Below the pieces are notes generated by a model that saw only the letters and a list, made by a program, of their open reading frames with translations, did not search any database and was not told where the DNA came from. Shown piece after piece: positions 35,131-48,388 of a DNA stretch of 64,000 bases. How positions within the stretch are numbered: the stretch's first letter is position 1; each line of letters starts with the position of its first letter. This DNA is from Emydura subglobosa (taxonomy: Eukaryota; Chordata; Testudines; Chelidae): positions 32,719,383 through 32,783,382 of the forward strand of contig ML679966.1 in NCBI GenBank assembly GCA_007922225.1. Direction: 5' to 3'. A program made the position numbers and the translations under genes.

Positions 35131-38100
35131 ACACATATACCATGCTTCACTGGCTGTGTAGCAATATTGCTAGCTTCCTCTGAGGGAACTGTAACACTGA
35201 AAATATATTCACAGACATCTGTAAATTCTGTGGTTATTTTATCCACAGGATTGACTAGAAAAAAACAAGTAAGCTGCAACAGATCAATAACATGCTGGGA
35301 TCTCATCTGAAGTAGAAGGTTTCAGCTTGTTATTGCTCAGCTTGTTAAATGTTCAACAGACTCCTCACAATGCAGTGGTCTTTTATCAGATACAGTCTTA
35401 TACACAGTGAGCCTTATGGTGAGAAGTTATCGATTTATCCTTTTCTGCTGCAATCTGTAAAGGCTAACTTCAGTACAAACTGTCACTCCCAGTAATGACT
35501 AAGTTATGGCAGAGACATACAGCATGGATGAGCAGTTGGATTACTGCATATATAGGCAAATCTCAAACAGACGTTGAATTATTGTCATGTGTCAATGGTA
35601 AAGACTCACAGAAATAGTCACTTTCTTCAAACTCTGAACAAGGAATTTTATTAGAATAAGCGAAACCATGTAATCCCTAAGGCTACAATGTCTCTTTCTA
35701 CTTCACCATACAGTTTTCACCTAGAGCCCACCTGAAATCCTGCCAGAGATTTAAAGACACAGTACACATATCCTCACAGCTTACACTCCTGCTTCTTCAA
35801 ACCATTATGCACAAATATTAAGCCAAAATTAATATTGAACCAATTCTAAATCAAGAGCAGCCACTGGTTTTACCACTTGCCCAGATTCAGTCATCATCTG
35901 CCCTGGAGAAGAGCTTTATCCAATTGAGCCACTTGAAATATCAAATCAGGGTTCACATGCTAACTGTAACCATAAGCAAATATTTCTCCTGTATAATTTG
36001 TACATGAGCCACATTAGCTAGTTTTGTTTTCTTTTAATAGTAATAACACTCTGCACTTCTCAGGCACCATCAGTTTCAGGATCTCAAAGTGGTTTAAGTA
36101 GACAATGTTGTCTCAACAGTTTTAATTATTATATTCTTCTGTTTGTTTGTTTGTTGTCAGTTGCTTTCTCTTAAATGTCAAAATGCTGATGAGTTCTTTT
36201 AAGCAGGAAGCTTCTTGGCTCCTTTCCATGAGCATAGGACCAAATTCTGGTCTCACTATTATATAGGTTCTTATATCACCCTCATTGCCACTGTATCTGA
36301 GTGCACTGAAGTCAATGGGAGTTTTACCCAGGGTTTGACCCAGGCTGCAGGGGATACCTTACATGGTTGATCATTATGCGTGCATTCCTGGTTAATTATT
36401 TTAGCTAGAGTATGGATTTGGTATAATACAAGAAGAAATTCCTAGTTCAAATGCCTTTACCCACATTTCCATATCATAAATGGGTATTCTGAATAGAACA
36501 TCTATCTTCTTTGCACTTTATTAAATACTATTTGTAAATGAAGTTTCAAATAAGGGATCCCAATTCAGGCTTTTATTTTTGCCTCAGTTGCATATGAAGG
36601 CTACAAAAGGACCTTTTCAGTTTCCAGATAAATGGTTTTGTTTTCAATAAGCACACCAGTATGTGTTAAGCGAGACTACGAACCATGCTTTTTTCTAGAT
36701 ACACATTTATTCTTTTAATTATCAGCATTAGAATTTCAAAGCAGATGACTAAAATGACTGTAGCATAGTAAGTCAGGAAATGTAATACAAAGGCAACTCT
36801 AGCTAAAATAGCACCCATATATATCATATTTGGAACACATTTGGCCTAGAGAGTCAGCCTATCATTTCACCACCTGAGATTTGCACTGTGAGGAAACGTT
36901 AACACATGGGGCCAATTTTAATATCAGGTCAGTTTAAAATATGAAGCTAAAACTTATGCTTCATGCTGCAGGGCTTGATGTCAATGCAAGATACTACAGA
37001 TCAGTGTATCTCAACAATTTCCTGGGATCCCCAGATATTGTACTTGGAGGAGATGCAAGCCTTCAACAGAGATCGTAAAGGAAAAAGAATTTTACAACGT
37101 AGCAATATTAATTCTTTTACAAGCTAGCACTTTTGGGGGAATTTTTACAAGACAAGAAAAAATCCTATCCTCCTGCTAAAGGTGGTTACCATTGCCAAGG
37201 ATATCATCGTCAGTGCCCAGTCCACCAGACAGTGAAAACAGCCTGCACAGCACTGGCAAAGAGCAGCCGCACAGCCAGCTGTGTTCCTAGTACCAGGTGT
37301 TAACTTGCAGCACCTGTGGCAGCAGCCAGCCTTCAAAATGTCAGGTCAAAACATGGACAGCAGCCTCGCCCCAGAAGATGATACCAAGTAAGATGGGGAT
37401 CCTAGTGCTATATCTGCTATGAAGTTATCAGACTTAGGAAAGTTTTGTTTTATGCAGGGATTCTCCTCAGAATCATAAAGCGGAAACAAAACATGTGCAT
37501 TATATATAAATTCCTTAGCAAACATTTTCCTTCCTACAGCTACTTCCCAGTCTCTGTAACCAGTCCCTTCCCACAAAATGCTATCTATTAAGCTACTGAT
37601 TTACTGGAAATAAGTATTTGTTTTAAAATGATTAAATATTAATCTGAAGATGATGCAAACATGAATTATTTAGACAAGCTTATTACATGGGCAATACCTT
37701 CACTTCCTTTACAAGACTTAGTGGTTTCAGTGATTCTCACACTGTTGGTATTCTGAAATCCTAGAAGGAGGGTAGATAGAGATGATGAAGGCTGGAGGGA
37801 CCAACAACCAAGTACAAGATAAGCAGGGGCATCATTTGCTATGGGGGCAAAGGGATCAGTTGCCCTGCCCGCTCAGATTTTTCATAAGTCTATGTGTTTC
37901 ATTATGTTTTCCCCTTTTTTGCTTCACTTCCCAGCTTTGCAGGATATAATCTAACCACATATAATGTTTTAAATACTGACAATTTCGCCCCCGCACCAGA
38001 AATTTTCTGAAATGATGCCCCTGTCACACTGGAAACAGTCTAAAGCCCCCGTCCTAACTACCTGCTGTGTGTGGATGGAACCCTGTGACTGCATGGAGCC

Positions 38101-39598
38101 CCAGCGATATCAGTGGGGTTCTGAATACACAACCCATGTAGAGCAGTTGGCAGGATAGGGACCTACTTCTTCTCACCATATTTAAAACAAAAGAACATAT
38201 GGGGCCACGTTCTTCTCTCAGGTTTGATTCAATGGGGTTTCTCTAGCTATACATTAGTGTAACTGGGACCATATAGAACCATTTACCTGAAAATATAGAC
38301 AGGACATGCCATCTGACCTTTCTGATCAGGCTCATGGGTTGTTTTTCTTGGCGGGAGGTGGTCTGGAGGGATAGATGACTGTTTGTGCTAAAGCAGGGCA
38401 GGGGATTTGCAGTCCTACTGGTTACTCTTTTTCTTTCCCTTCAAATGTTTAAAATAATGAATAGTTCAGCATGATTTTACTGGAAGGGCTGAAAAAATTA
38501 AGCATTACATATTGAACTGAAAATACTGTAAATCAACCAAGCTCAGTGGGATGCTTAATTTCACACTACTTATAACTAGACAAATTGTGAGTCAGCGTTT
38601 CAAATGCTTTCCAGGTATATAAATTATCATGATAATACATTGTAACATCCAAGAATTTAGTAACATCAGGCCACAGAAATATTAGACAACTGCAGAGCGA
38701 TGTGCTTTTAGAATCAAGGTATTCATTAACTTGAAATATTTTTGAACATGTTAATATTTAGATTTACCCATGTGCACTTGAGTCATTCATTTTTTGTAAA
38801 CCCCATCTCGAGAAAGAGAGTTATACATGATGTCTAGATGGGGAAATGAGTCATTTTCAGTTCACACTAACTATTCTTTCACTGATGAGAGAGTTATACC
38901 AGGCATGAATCTGGCCAATTTTATTTAAATTGATTATATTTTATTGCAATAATTGATGATTTTCAACATATATAAACTCAAAACAGGCTGACCTGCTCTG
39001 AACACACATGGATATTAAGGAGAATCTTTAATGGTTGATTTCGATGCCAGAACTTCTGAGAACAGATCAATAAGAATTCAAATGCAGAAAAAAAAACCCA
39101 TGGATTTGTAGGGTTTCCTTGTCCCCTCAAACATACACTCTCCTCCATTACACCCATTTGGCACGCAGACAGCTTGGTTTTTCATGCAACTATTTTACAG
39201 TTTCCCTGCTGCTACATCCATCCATCCATCCTAAAATACCATTTGAATGTTGGTTTAAGAGGCTATCGCTCCTCTTGACAGTAATCTGGGGCCTCATTCT
39301 CTCTACTCTACATATAAGAAACTCCCACTGAAGTCAAGATAATCAGACCATTTACCTATGCATCATTTTTATATCACGCCCACAACTGCAGTATCAGGGT
39401 GCCCTACTAGCTTTAAAAGACAAGGTAACAATCTCTCTCCCTATTCCTTTCTCCACAGATGAGAGGCATTGGCTGGATTTGATTACATTAGTATTTTTTT
39501 TTAAATAAAAAAATAAAGATAAATCCACACACTGAGTTTTGCATGTAGTTCTGAACATGGTAAGATCTCTGGGTGGTAATTCTTCTCTCTCAGATGAG
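35131..39598. other. Long intronic stretch, mostly unassigned
   Basis: I see no exon here. Small recognisable scraps are a SINE-like ATCTCAAAGTGGTTTAAG near 36082, a TGAAGTCAATGGGAGTTTTA palindromic-MITE half at 36308-36328, and a (TTTG)n run near 36141. The rest is AT-rich DNA of unknown origin. Confidence 0.5.
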
Positions 39599-39599
39599 C

Positions 39600-39830
39600 G
39601 GGTTTCTTAGTTTCCTGTGATCACGTCACCCTCAGCAATCAACACTTTCATTGTCACAGTGGAACAAAACTGACATGGGAGGTCACGGTCACAAAGGGAG
39701 AGGCAGTTTTTCAGACAGCTTGGGCCAGTTCCATGAATGGCTTTGAAAAGCAGCAGAGATACTTGGAATTTGACTTTGCATTCAGAGGGAAGCCAGTGCA
39801 TGCAACCCCCCCCCCGCAAACCACCCATCA
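39600..39830 (-). pseudogene. L2-like LINE reverse-transcriptase tail
   Basis: On the minus strand the frame reads MHWLPSECKVKFQVSLLL, then FKAIHGTGPSCLKNCLSL. This is the characteristic 'LHWLPV...F...YKALHGLGPSYL' segment near the C-terminus of L2-type and related LINE polymerases. Only about 70 codons remain, and a C run interrupts the upstream side at 39810. Orientation is opposite to GABRB1. Confidence 0.65.
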
Positions 39831-39879
39831 GAACTCAAGCCATCAATTGAAGTGATTATATATGATTGCATTTTGAATA

Positions 39880-40085
39880 GAGGGCAGACTGGAGAGGGAT
39901 AAAGGATGTGCTTGTGGTTGAGGCACTGTTTGGAGACCTGGGTTCAATTTCCAGTACTTCTATAGATTTCTTGTTTGACTGTGGAAAAGTAACGATTCCT
40001 CTGTGCCTTGGTTTCTCATCTGTTAAAAGTAGATATTATTTCCCTACCTCATAGGGATATCAAGGGGATAAAATCATTATCCTTT
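39880..40085 (+). mobile_element. MIR/CORE-SINE-like element
   Basis: The phrases TGAGGCACTGTTTGGAGACC, TGGGTTCAATTTCCAGTACT, GTGCCTTGGTTTCTCATCTG and CCTACCTCATAGGGATATCA follow the order of a sense MIR-like SINE. Confidence 0.7.
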
Positions 40086-42659
40086 TGATACACTCAGCTA
40101 TTACAGTAATGGGGCCAGATAAAATTCCTAAATATATCGTGGGAGCATGTTCGGCTGCACTGGATGGAGGGTGGTTGTCTGCCTGCACTCAAAGAAAGCA
40201 TATCCCAAATGGCCTGTACTCATGGCGGAACACCCTGACCTGTGACCCAACCAGTCTGTTCCTGCAGATGTATCACAGTATTCCTACAGCACTGACAGGA
40301 ATTCATTTCTTACTTACCATGTGAGAAATCCCAAGACAGCACAAGATGTTCCATATTACAATTTACTCAGTGGGATTACTGAGTGGACATGTTGTGATAT
40401 ATCAAGAGGCAACTGTGAAGTTAACTTGAATCACCACAGTTGTCTCTTTGTCCATTGCAGCATGTTTACAGCTAAACACAGTATTAATGTGGAGATAAAA
40501 GGAAGTTGCTAGATAGTTCATAGTATCATGCACTCTCTGTCACTATTAGCCTTTACAACAAACATACTCGCTCTTCCGCTCTTTTCTCCGGCTGGTGTAT
40601 TCATAATTTATTTAGGTTAGATATTGGTTTTAATATTTAAGGCCATACTGTTTTCAGAACAGATTCACAGGAGAATGCAGTACTGATACTCATTTGAGAT
40701 GTGATTCACATATGCCATAGTACAAAACACATTATTTCTATTGATTCTTTAAATCTAAAACGTCTGATTCCATTAAATGCAGAGAGTATTTCTAGTGAGT
40801 ACCTGAATAGTCAAGGGAACAAATATGATGTGTCTATTCTGTATAAGGGCTAAAATGTTTCATCAAAGATCAGGTCATATTTGCACAATTTTCGGAACAT
40901 TATACTGGTGACAGCAAAGACAGAAAGTCTTACTAATCATCATCATGTGGACTGATTTATATCCCTCCATTGTCTATCTGTCTTTGACTTCCAGAGCTGC
41001 AAAATATTAAAGAGAACAAAAAAACTAGAGCAAAAGATGTTTTCCTCCTTCCCTTCCAGCGGGGCAGAGGAGCTTGACTTTGTGTGTGAAAGATTTTTAT
41101 TATAATTTCTTTTAAGAGCTTTACGACATAATGTCATACTATGTCCCTTCCCCTCCTCTGATGTGGGGCTTTTGAGAACATGGATCTTCATAAATGCAGT
41201 GGTCTGTATCCTGACCTGCCATGCTTCTCTCTAGGATGGCCTAGTTTCCTTACCTGGCTGTCTACAAATTTCACTCAAGATGCACAAACGTATAGTCATA
41301 GTGACTGTGCCATACATGATTTCTATGGGCTACTCAGCTGAGTTGTATCTTACTCTGTGAGCAACAGTGTTGAAGTCTATCTGACCCCATGGGAGTTGGA
41401 CCATCATTAATTTCAGTTGTACAGCTGGATAGATCAGCAGGGTAAGTATCAGTAGACCTGAGAGCACCCTCAACTTGCATCGACTTTCAGCACTTGCAGA
41501 ATTGGGCACCTAGGCCCAAACCCTCAAAGGTATTGATTTCACTGGGAGTTAGACACCTAAATACTTCTGAAAATATGGGCCTATGTGAATAGCTTTCTGC
41601 CTTGCTTCATATTATATTACCTTCTAAATATGAAGAACTTCATTTTATTTGCCCAGTGCAGCTCAGCTGTATTGGTGTAAAGGTGGCTAAAAGTTTAACC
41701 CTGAAGCCCCCCGATCCTACAGCTACCAGACCAGTCCCAGAATACAACTTAGAGCAACCTAAGGGCTGCTCTACGTTGCATAGCTGATATCTGTGGGTTG
41801 ATTGGATGTAGTGACTCTTCAGCCAAGGAAAGTGGGGTGGGAGAGTAATAGGAGATATTATGCCAATCTTATGCCATCTGGGAATTTTCCCAGGCTGGGG
41901 GAATCCTTAGGTAGCTGGTTACATTGGGTCTGTAGCTACCTTACTTGGAAGGACCAGTACTAAACAGCCTCAGTATGGGTAGGAATCTAGTCCATGATGT
42001 ATAAAGAATTATAACCAGAGAAGAACTGTTAATCCATAAACAGAAAAGTATAGAAACATTGAAACTAGAGACTCCTGTCATCTAGCCATTCCCCCTGGAT
42101 CCAGTACAGGACTGTTCTCTACTATATGTTTTCTAGTATTTTCTCTAGGCTAGTTTAAAGTGTCCCAAAAGATGGGACTGGAAGACTATTGCACAACCTA
42201 ATACATCTCACTGTCAGGATGTTTCCTCCCTCCCTGATATTTAACCTAAATGTTTCTTTTCCTAATTTTATTACACCTTATTATACCCTTATATACCATC
42301 CTAAAATAATTACATCCCCCAGTATTTACACCTTTCAGATAAATGTAGCTGGTTGTCATGTCCCTCCATTAGGTTCCATTTTAGACTAAATAAATTCAGT
42401 TTCCTCAAACTGTCAGAAATCACATTCTTAAATCCTTGTACCATGTTGGTTGCCGATCCTTGAAACTTTGTTATCTTTATATCTATTTTAAAGTGAATGA
42501 TGCAGAATTGTGCATATTATTCCAGATGTCAGTCAATGTAAAGAGATAAGCTGTTGTATGCAGTCTTACCAATGCATTCTAAAATAGCACTATGACCAGT
42601 GTAATTGAGAGAAGAATTAGACCTACTATGACTTGCAAGACCCACTATGTCTTTTATAC

Positions 42660-42692
<33 letters not shown>

Positions 42693-43184
42693 AATGTCAG
42701 AACATAACTCTTTCATATTCTTGACAGGAATTCATATTTTCATCCCCAAATCTCTCACTCTTTCCCTATGACTACTTCTTATACAACTCATCCCTAATTT
42801 ACCCTTATGCTGTGGGTTCTATTTCCCCAGTTGCATTATCATGCATTTCTTTTACACCAAAGCACGCTCATTTGAGTCCAGGCAGTCATCTAAGTCATCA
42901 GGCAACACCTTTGTTTTTAATGTGTAACTTGCTGCATTCAGTAAAGCTCCTAGCGAGTTCAGTGTGTCATGATGAATAAAGTGGGGGGGAAGCAGTTTTC
43001 ATGTGAGTTAATGTCAGTGAGACTGAATCACAAATATTCATGTGAGGTAAGCCATGCCGGGTACTGTTGGAAAGGGTGGAATGGGCCAAGGCAGACGATG
43101 ATGCTTATGCTCCTATGTGAAGAGTGAAATGATTCTATGAAATGGAAGTTGAATGTATTTGAGACATCTGTATTTCAAAGTGTG
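40086..43184. other. Intronic stretch with minor repeats
   Basis: There is no exon. A fragment of the 16287 palindromic MITE family lies at about 41505-41582 (CACTGGGAGTTAGACACCTA). The remaining sequence is unassigned. Confidence 0.5.
42659..42692. repeat. (TA)n(CA)n microsatellite
   Basis: TATATATATA is followed by about eleven CA units. Confidence 0.9.
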
Positions 43185-44120
43185 CTGCCTGGGCAACACC
43201 TCAGACAGGAGGGTGGCAAGACAAAGGCCCACTTAACGGCCCATTAAGACACTCACAGAGGCAAGGGGCCCAGGAGGAAACCCCAAGCCCACCTGGAGAG
43301 TACCAGGGGCCCAGGAGAAAACCCCGAGCATACCTGGAAGTTACCAGATTGGCCCATGTAGCTCCGGACTCCATTTTAATTCCTGTGATTTTCCCCAGGC
43401 CGCATGGCCTGGAACAGAGGGTATATAAGGCCAAGCCACAAAAACCATCTTGCCTTTGTTCCTGTCCAGCTGCAGACCTACACCTACCTCTGGATTTATC
43501 CATCCTGCAGCTGAACCTAAGGACTTAGACCCATCCAGGTACTGGATGTGAACCAGAGGGAACTATATAAGCTTCCAACTCCACATTTCTTCCAGAAACC
43601 TGATGCAAATGGACTTATAATCATTTGTATATCTGTGATTTCCTTTAACCCTTTAACATTTCTCTCATGGTTTATTTCTTTCTTTTTACAATAAACCTTT
43701 AGATTTAGATACTAAAGGATTGTCTGGCAGCGTGATATTTGGGTAAGATCCAAACCTATATTGATCTGGTGCTGTGGCTGACCCTTTGGGGCCAGAGAGA
43801 ACCTTTTTAGCAAAGAGCAGAGAGTTTAAGTAACTGGTCTCTTTGCTGGGTCTGGTGCTGATTTGGAGCCTGGAGCTGGAATACAGTAAAGGGGGCTGTG
43901 GGCAATTGTGGACTGCTTTGTGATAACCAGTGAGGGGAAATCAGAAGCAGTTCATGGCTGGTTGGGGAGCCGGACTTCAGTGTCACCCACCAGCGATTGG
44001 GAGAATCTGCTCTCCTTTTGCAGCCTGCCCTGACCCTGGCATTATCAGTTGGCTACCCTGGGCACGGTCGTATCACACAGTGTTCAGGAAGTGCTTAAAC
44101 ACAAGTATTGGAAATACCGC
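43185..44120 (+). mobile_element. Probable solo LTR of an endogenous retrovirus-like element
   Basis: A promoter-like TATATAA at 43422-43428 precedes, by about 265 bases, an AATAAA polyadenylation signal (43690-43695). This signal is followed by CTTTAGATTTAGATACTAAA and GGATTGTCTGGCAGCGTGAT, a phrase I know from turtle LTRs. The upstream part has repeated GGGGCCCAGGAG phrases at 43266 and 43308. No gag, pol or env sequence adjoins it, so it is probably a solo LTR. The right boundary is uncertain. Confidence 0.6.
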
Positions 44121-44314
44121 AATATACCATTCTGGCTCCAAGAAAAAGTTCTGGAATTAAATTCCAGACTGTTTCGGCATGACTCAAGCATTGGTGTCAT
44201 CCTATATATTGGTCAGTGTTGAAGTAACCTTCTCTTAGAGGTCATTAATGAAAATAACAACAAATCCTGGTCCTGGAATGATACTTTCTCCAATCCTACA
44301 CTATGCTGAACATC

Positions 44315-44381
44315 TCCTGCCAGGTGCTGAGTGCCTCCAGCCCTCACTGAAGTCAGCGAGGTCACTCAGTACCTGGCGGGA
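44315..44381. repeat. Palindromic MITE fragment
   Basis: TCCTGCCAGGTGCTGAGTG at the left is inverse to CACTCAGTACCTGGCGGGA at the right, around a CACTGAAGTCAGCGAGG centre. Confidence 0.65.
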
Positions 44382-47124
44382 TAGTGTCCATAAATAGCAG
44401 TTGAACCACGGGCAAAATAGTAAGCAATTTATACGACATTCCTCTAAGAACAGAGCTAAGACCAACCAGGGTCATATTACATAAGATGTTTTACAGGCAT
44501 AAATCATTCCCATGAGTTTTCCAGTCACTCTTATTAAGGCAGTATTTGAACCAATGTCTTTGAGATAAGAAAAAGGATTCAACTCTTTAGCCACCCAGCC
44601 CTACACTTTATTGCTGACATAAATGAAATCTGTTCTCCCTGAAGATGCAATACATTTTACAGTATGTACCTTTAATGGCATTTTCTCTATTGCTTTCCAT
44701 GTTGAAAACATAACATGATGCAAATTCCTTTTCAAGCAAGCATGAGTGCAAAGTATGTAATAAAAAGTTAAGGAATCTCACACTTTAGAATGTGAGCAAT
44801 TCAGTTCATTTTCTTGGCATAGGACTTTGCGCTATGTTTATAGCAGCAGGCAATCACCAAATGCAATTTGATTTTCAGACCATTGAACATATCACTCAAT
44901 ATCTTCTGCTTCCTACAGATCAGATATGCATGATGGGGAAGAGGGCTGGGAGACAGGGGTTCTCCAGGTGGCTGGTTCATTAGCACAGAAAGGAGAATGA
45001 AACACCTGCATGGCAAATGAGAAGGAAAAACTCTGGCAGGGTGTAAGAAGAGATCCAGCTGGATGTAAGTTATGTGTTTGCTAAAGTTGGCTTGCACTCA
45101 ATGAGACATTTTGGATGACATTCAAGGGTTTTATCTAGCCCCAGGGAGAAAATTATGACATTTTAAAATAGCAGTGGATGCAGAGAAAACAAATGGTGAA
45201 TAAGTTTTAAGCCCAGACAGCAGAGCCCCAAACTAATAAATAAAAGCACTCTCTCATCTTCAACATGTTTCAGAGTTTTAGGAGGAGGGAGAGATGTTCC
45301 TACAAACGTGAATCATCTATATCAAACAAGCATATGTTTCCCTCTTCAGCGGGGGTGCTGAACAATGGTGCTGGTGCCTATAGGCATTACCATAATACAA
45401 ATAAATTAAATGGCAAAAAATTATGTTAATGCATAGTGAAGCTTGCTTGATGATATGTTGTCCCCTTGCAGAATGCTGAGTTGAGCAAAACTCAAACTTC
45501 TGAAAACTAGGAAAAATGCACAGTTAACATTGCTGAAAGAGAGAGCCGGGTTAAGGCTTCAGGGGCAATGTCCCAATATGTCCCATTAATACACATACCT
45601 TTACTCTGTCAACCCGACAGTTGCTGAAATGTACAAGCTTTTCAACTCCTTTTACAGCCTATTCACTCTCACCCACAGAATCCTTTCTCACACTATTAAA
45701 GGACTAAACGGGGAGGCGGGGAAGTAACCTGCACCAACTTCTCTCTGTTCCCCTGGAGCTGGCAGTAGCCAATGGGAATTATTTGCATACACTCCAGGTG
45801 CAGTTAATGCATAAAGTGTGCCAGCACTAAATGGTAGAGGCAGTAGTTGGGCCTGCTTGATAAAGGTGTGTTTATTGCGCACTAATAAAAGGATTTTAAG
45901 AGATCCTCCACATCCTTCTTTAAAGCATTGAGTTTCCTTTCCTTTCCCTCCATTTTTTGTTCATGCTTTGTATAGCCCACCAGCTCCACCAGAAGTTGAA
46001 TTGTGGTCTATATGCTTATGAAAATGGAGAAGATTGGGCTTCCAAGAGAACCTTATCAATGCCACTTCTTCACTAGCCCAAGGAGTTGCTGTTCAAATCA
46101 GTGCACTTCCCACAAAGGTTGAGCTTGGAGCTTTTGTCCAATCCCCTAGCCCTTGCAAACCCTGCAAGTGAGAGACTGGAACTGGAGACGCATGTCAGTG
46201 CTGGCATCTCCAATGCTCTGTTATACATGTTCTGCTTCTGAAGTATCGCAGCCTACAACTTATCCAAAGTTAGAATTTAGGCAAGAATGTGAGGGATCTT
46301 CTATACACAGAAATATGATGGGGAAAATATCCTACTCTATTCTAACAAAACACTAACATATATTCACTTAGGATTACATTATCCATGTGCAGGGGACCAA
46401 CACAAAGCTTATGTACCAGTTACATCACAGTGTTGTTGCTGGTGATGAATATTGTATTGTAAGAATGCCACCTTTCCTTCTATATATAAATAAAAATGGC
46501 AAGGGAGCAAATAATTTTCTTTGTTCATTCATTTGCTGTTCTGGAGGTGAGTTACTAGATTATGGATTTTACCACCTAAGAACGTTCCTGAGGCAGCCAT
46601 CTTGGTTTGACATCACTGGCAAGTTAATCTTGATTCATTTCCTCTGCCATTCTTGCTCCTGGTACTTGTTTTATACCTCAAGAACTTCAGAGACATTGAG
46701 CTTTCATGAAATTGTAGCGCTAGTACACACAAGATCAGTAAGTACTGTCCATTTTCTGGTGCCTTTAGCTAGGCGTGTAGGAGAAAGTTCCATTGAAACG
46801 TACATCTTCCATAGATATTTTCTTCCATCAAAATGAACCTTTTAACTAATTATGAACAATTACTGGAAAGAGGTTTGTGAACAAATCCAATTAGATGGAT
46901 AACACCTTTTAGCAAAAAACAGGAAGGCCAAGTGCCATGGATATTCGCAACAGCACAACAACGTGACATTCCATCTAAAACAAGTTTTGCCAGAGCTAAC
47001 TGAACAGCTGACTTCTCTATTATGTCATTGAATTTGCCTGCACTTTGCACAGAAACCAAAGTACCTATAATAGCAGATCCTTTGACAGAATGTATTACAT
47101 TAAGGGGCAGCATTTATATTAACC
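44382..47124. other. Intronic stretch, nothing recognised
   Basis: The longest frame is 149 codons (46387-46836, + strand). It has no domain, an ordinary composition, and no splice or promoter support; I treat it as chance. No named repeat was recognised. Confidence 0.5.
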
Positions 47125-47455
47125 CTGTCCTACATTTTCAGTGTAGTTATTATTTGCATCGCAGCAGTGCCTAGCGTTCCTAGAAGCCATTGGGGCCCCC
47201 TCTGTACTGCCCACACACATAATAAGAGACAATTCCTGTCGCAAAGATCTTACAGTCTAAATAGACAAGACAGATGAAAGGTGGGAGAAAGGAAGCATTA
47301 TCTCCATTTTACATATGGGAAACTGAGGCAAAGGAAATTAAATGACTTGCCTAAAGTCACAGAGGAAGCATGTATCGCAGCCAGGAATTGAGCCTAGATT
47401 TTCCTAAATCCCTGTCCAATGCCTTAACCACAAACTATCCTTCCTCCTTGCATGG
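47125..47455 (-). mobile_element. CORE/MIR-like SINE, reverse orientation, nearly full length
   Basis: From left to right, the reversed tail (AGTTATTATTTGCATCGCAG, CAGTGCCTAGCG, AGATCTTACAGTCTAAATAG) is followed by the reversed body (CATATGGGAAACTGAGGCAA, AATGACTTGCCTAAAGTCAC, GCCAGGAATTGAGCCTAGAT). It is the longest SINE copy in the window. Confidence 0.75.
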
Positions 47456-47872
47456 AAACTTAGCCACATGAACACTATTAACTTGAATTCTATCTTTGGA
47501 AATGTGGGTTCCACTGAAACCAATGGAAGATGTGTATTGAAAGTGTTATCTTTATATAGAGAGAGATTAAAATTTGATTATTAGTGTCTCAGCCTTAACT
47601 GGTAACAATAGAATACTTAGACAGGAATAGCCAAGCTTGGTTGCCTTAATTTTAAGAATACTTAAGAATAGCACATAATAAGACTAGATATACAATACCC
47701 AATACTTCTGGAACCAAAACTTGCAGCCAATGACAGTCTGATCCCAGTTCTGAACCAGTTACAGTCTGGTTCGACCAATAACCCAAACTTGCAATCTTTT
47801 ATAGAGAAGTTGTTGACAACCCATAACTTCCTTTCCTCCCCACCTCCACCCCCACATGACAGTTATGCATAT

Positions 47873-48388
47873 CTAAGGCTGTGAGTCTGTCACAGATGTC
47901 ACAGATTCCGTGACTTTCCGTGACCTCCATGACTTCCACAGCTGCAGTAGCCAGTACAGCTAATCTCAGGGCCACCCAAACAGCTTGCCCCAGGATCAGC
48001 CAGACCAACTGCTCCAGCAGAGGCCAGTGCAGTTGGCTCCAGGAACCACCTGAACTGCAAACTCAGGGACCACCGGGCAACAGCAGCCCCAGGGACAGAG
48101 GGAGCAGAGGTCCCAGGGCAACCCCGCAGGCCATCAGAGAGTGGATCCCAGTGACCTTGGAGCAGCAGGCAACTGGAGTCAATCAGCCACGACCACTGGA
48201 GCAAGGGCCAGCCATCAGCTCCTGGGGCCCCCCCAGAGCCGCAGTGCTCTGGGAGCAGCTAAGATTTTGTCAGTGGTAATTATAGTAAAAGACATGGACA
48301 GGTCATGGGCCATGAATTTTTGTTTATTGACAGTGACTTGTCCATGACTTTTACTAAAAATACCCATGACTAAATCTTAGTCTTACAT
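47873..48388. mobile_element. MITE with GTGACTTTTACTAAAAAT-type arm
   Basis: The left end reads CTAAGGCTGTGAGTCTGTCA, then CACAGATTCCGTGACTTTCC. The right end reads CATGACTTTTACTAAAAATA, then CCCATGACTAAATCTTAGTC. The terminal TAAGGCT and AGTCTTA are inverse. The interior is GC-rich and non-coding despite several open frames. Confidence 0.6.

Noticed and set aside
46387..46836. 149-codon frame in intron 3
   Set aside because: There is no recognised domain, start context or splice support, and chance frames of this size are expected somewhere in 64 kb on six frames.
46850..47113. 87-codon minus-strand frame with a protein-like composition
   Set aside because: I could not relate it to any family and found no splice or retroposon features around it.
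47920..48279. 119-codon frame in a GC-rich stretch
   Set aside because: It lies inside a MITE-like repeat and has a low-complexity Pro/Gln/Ser composition.
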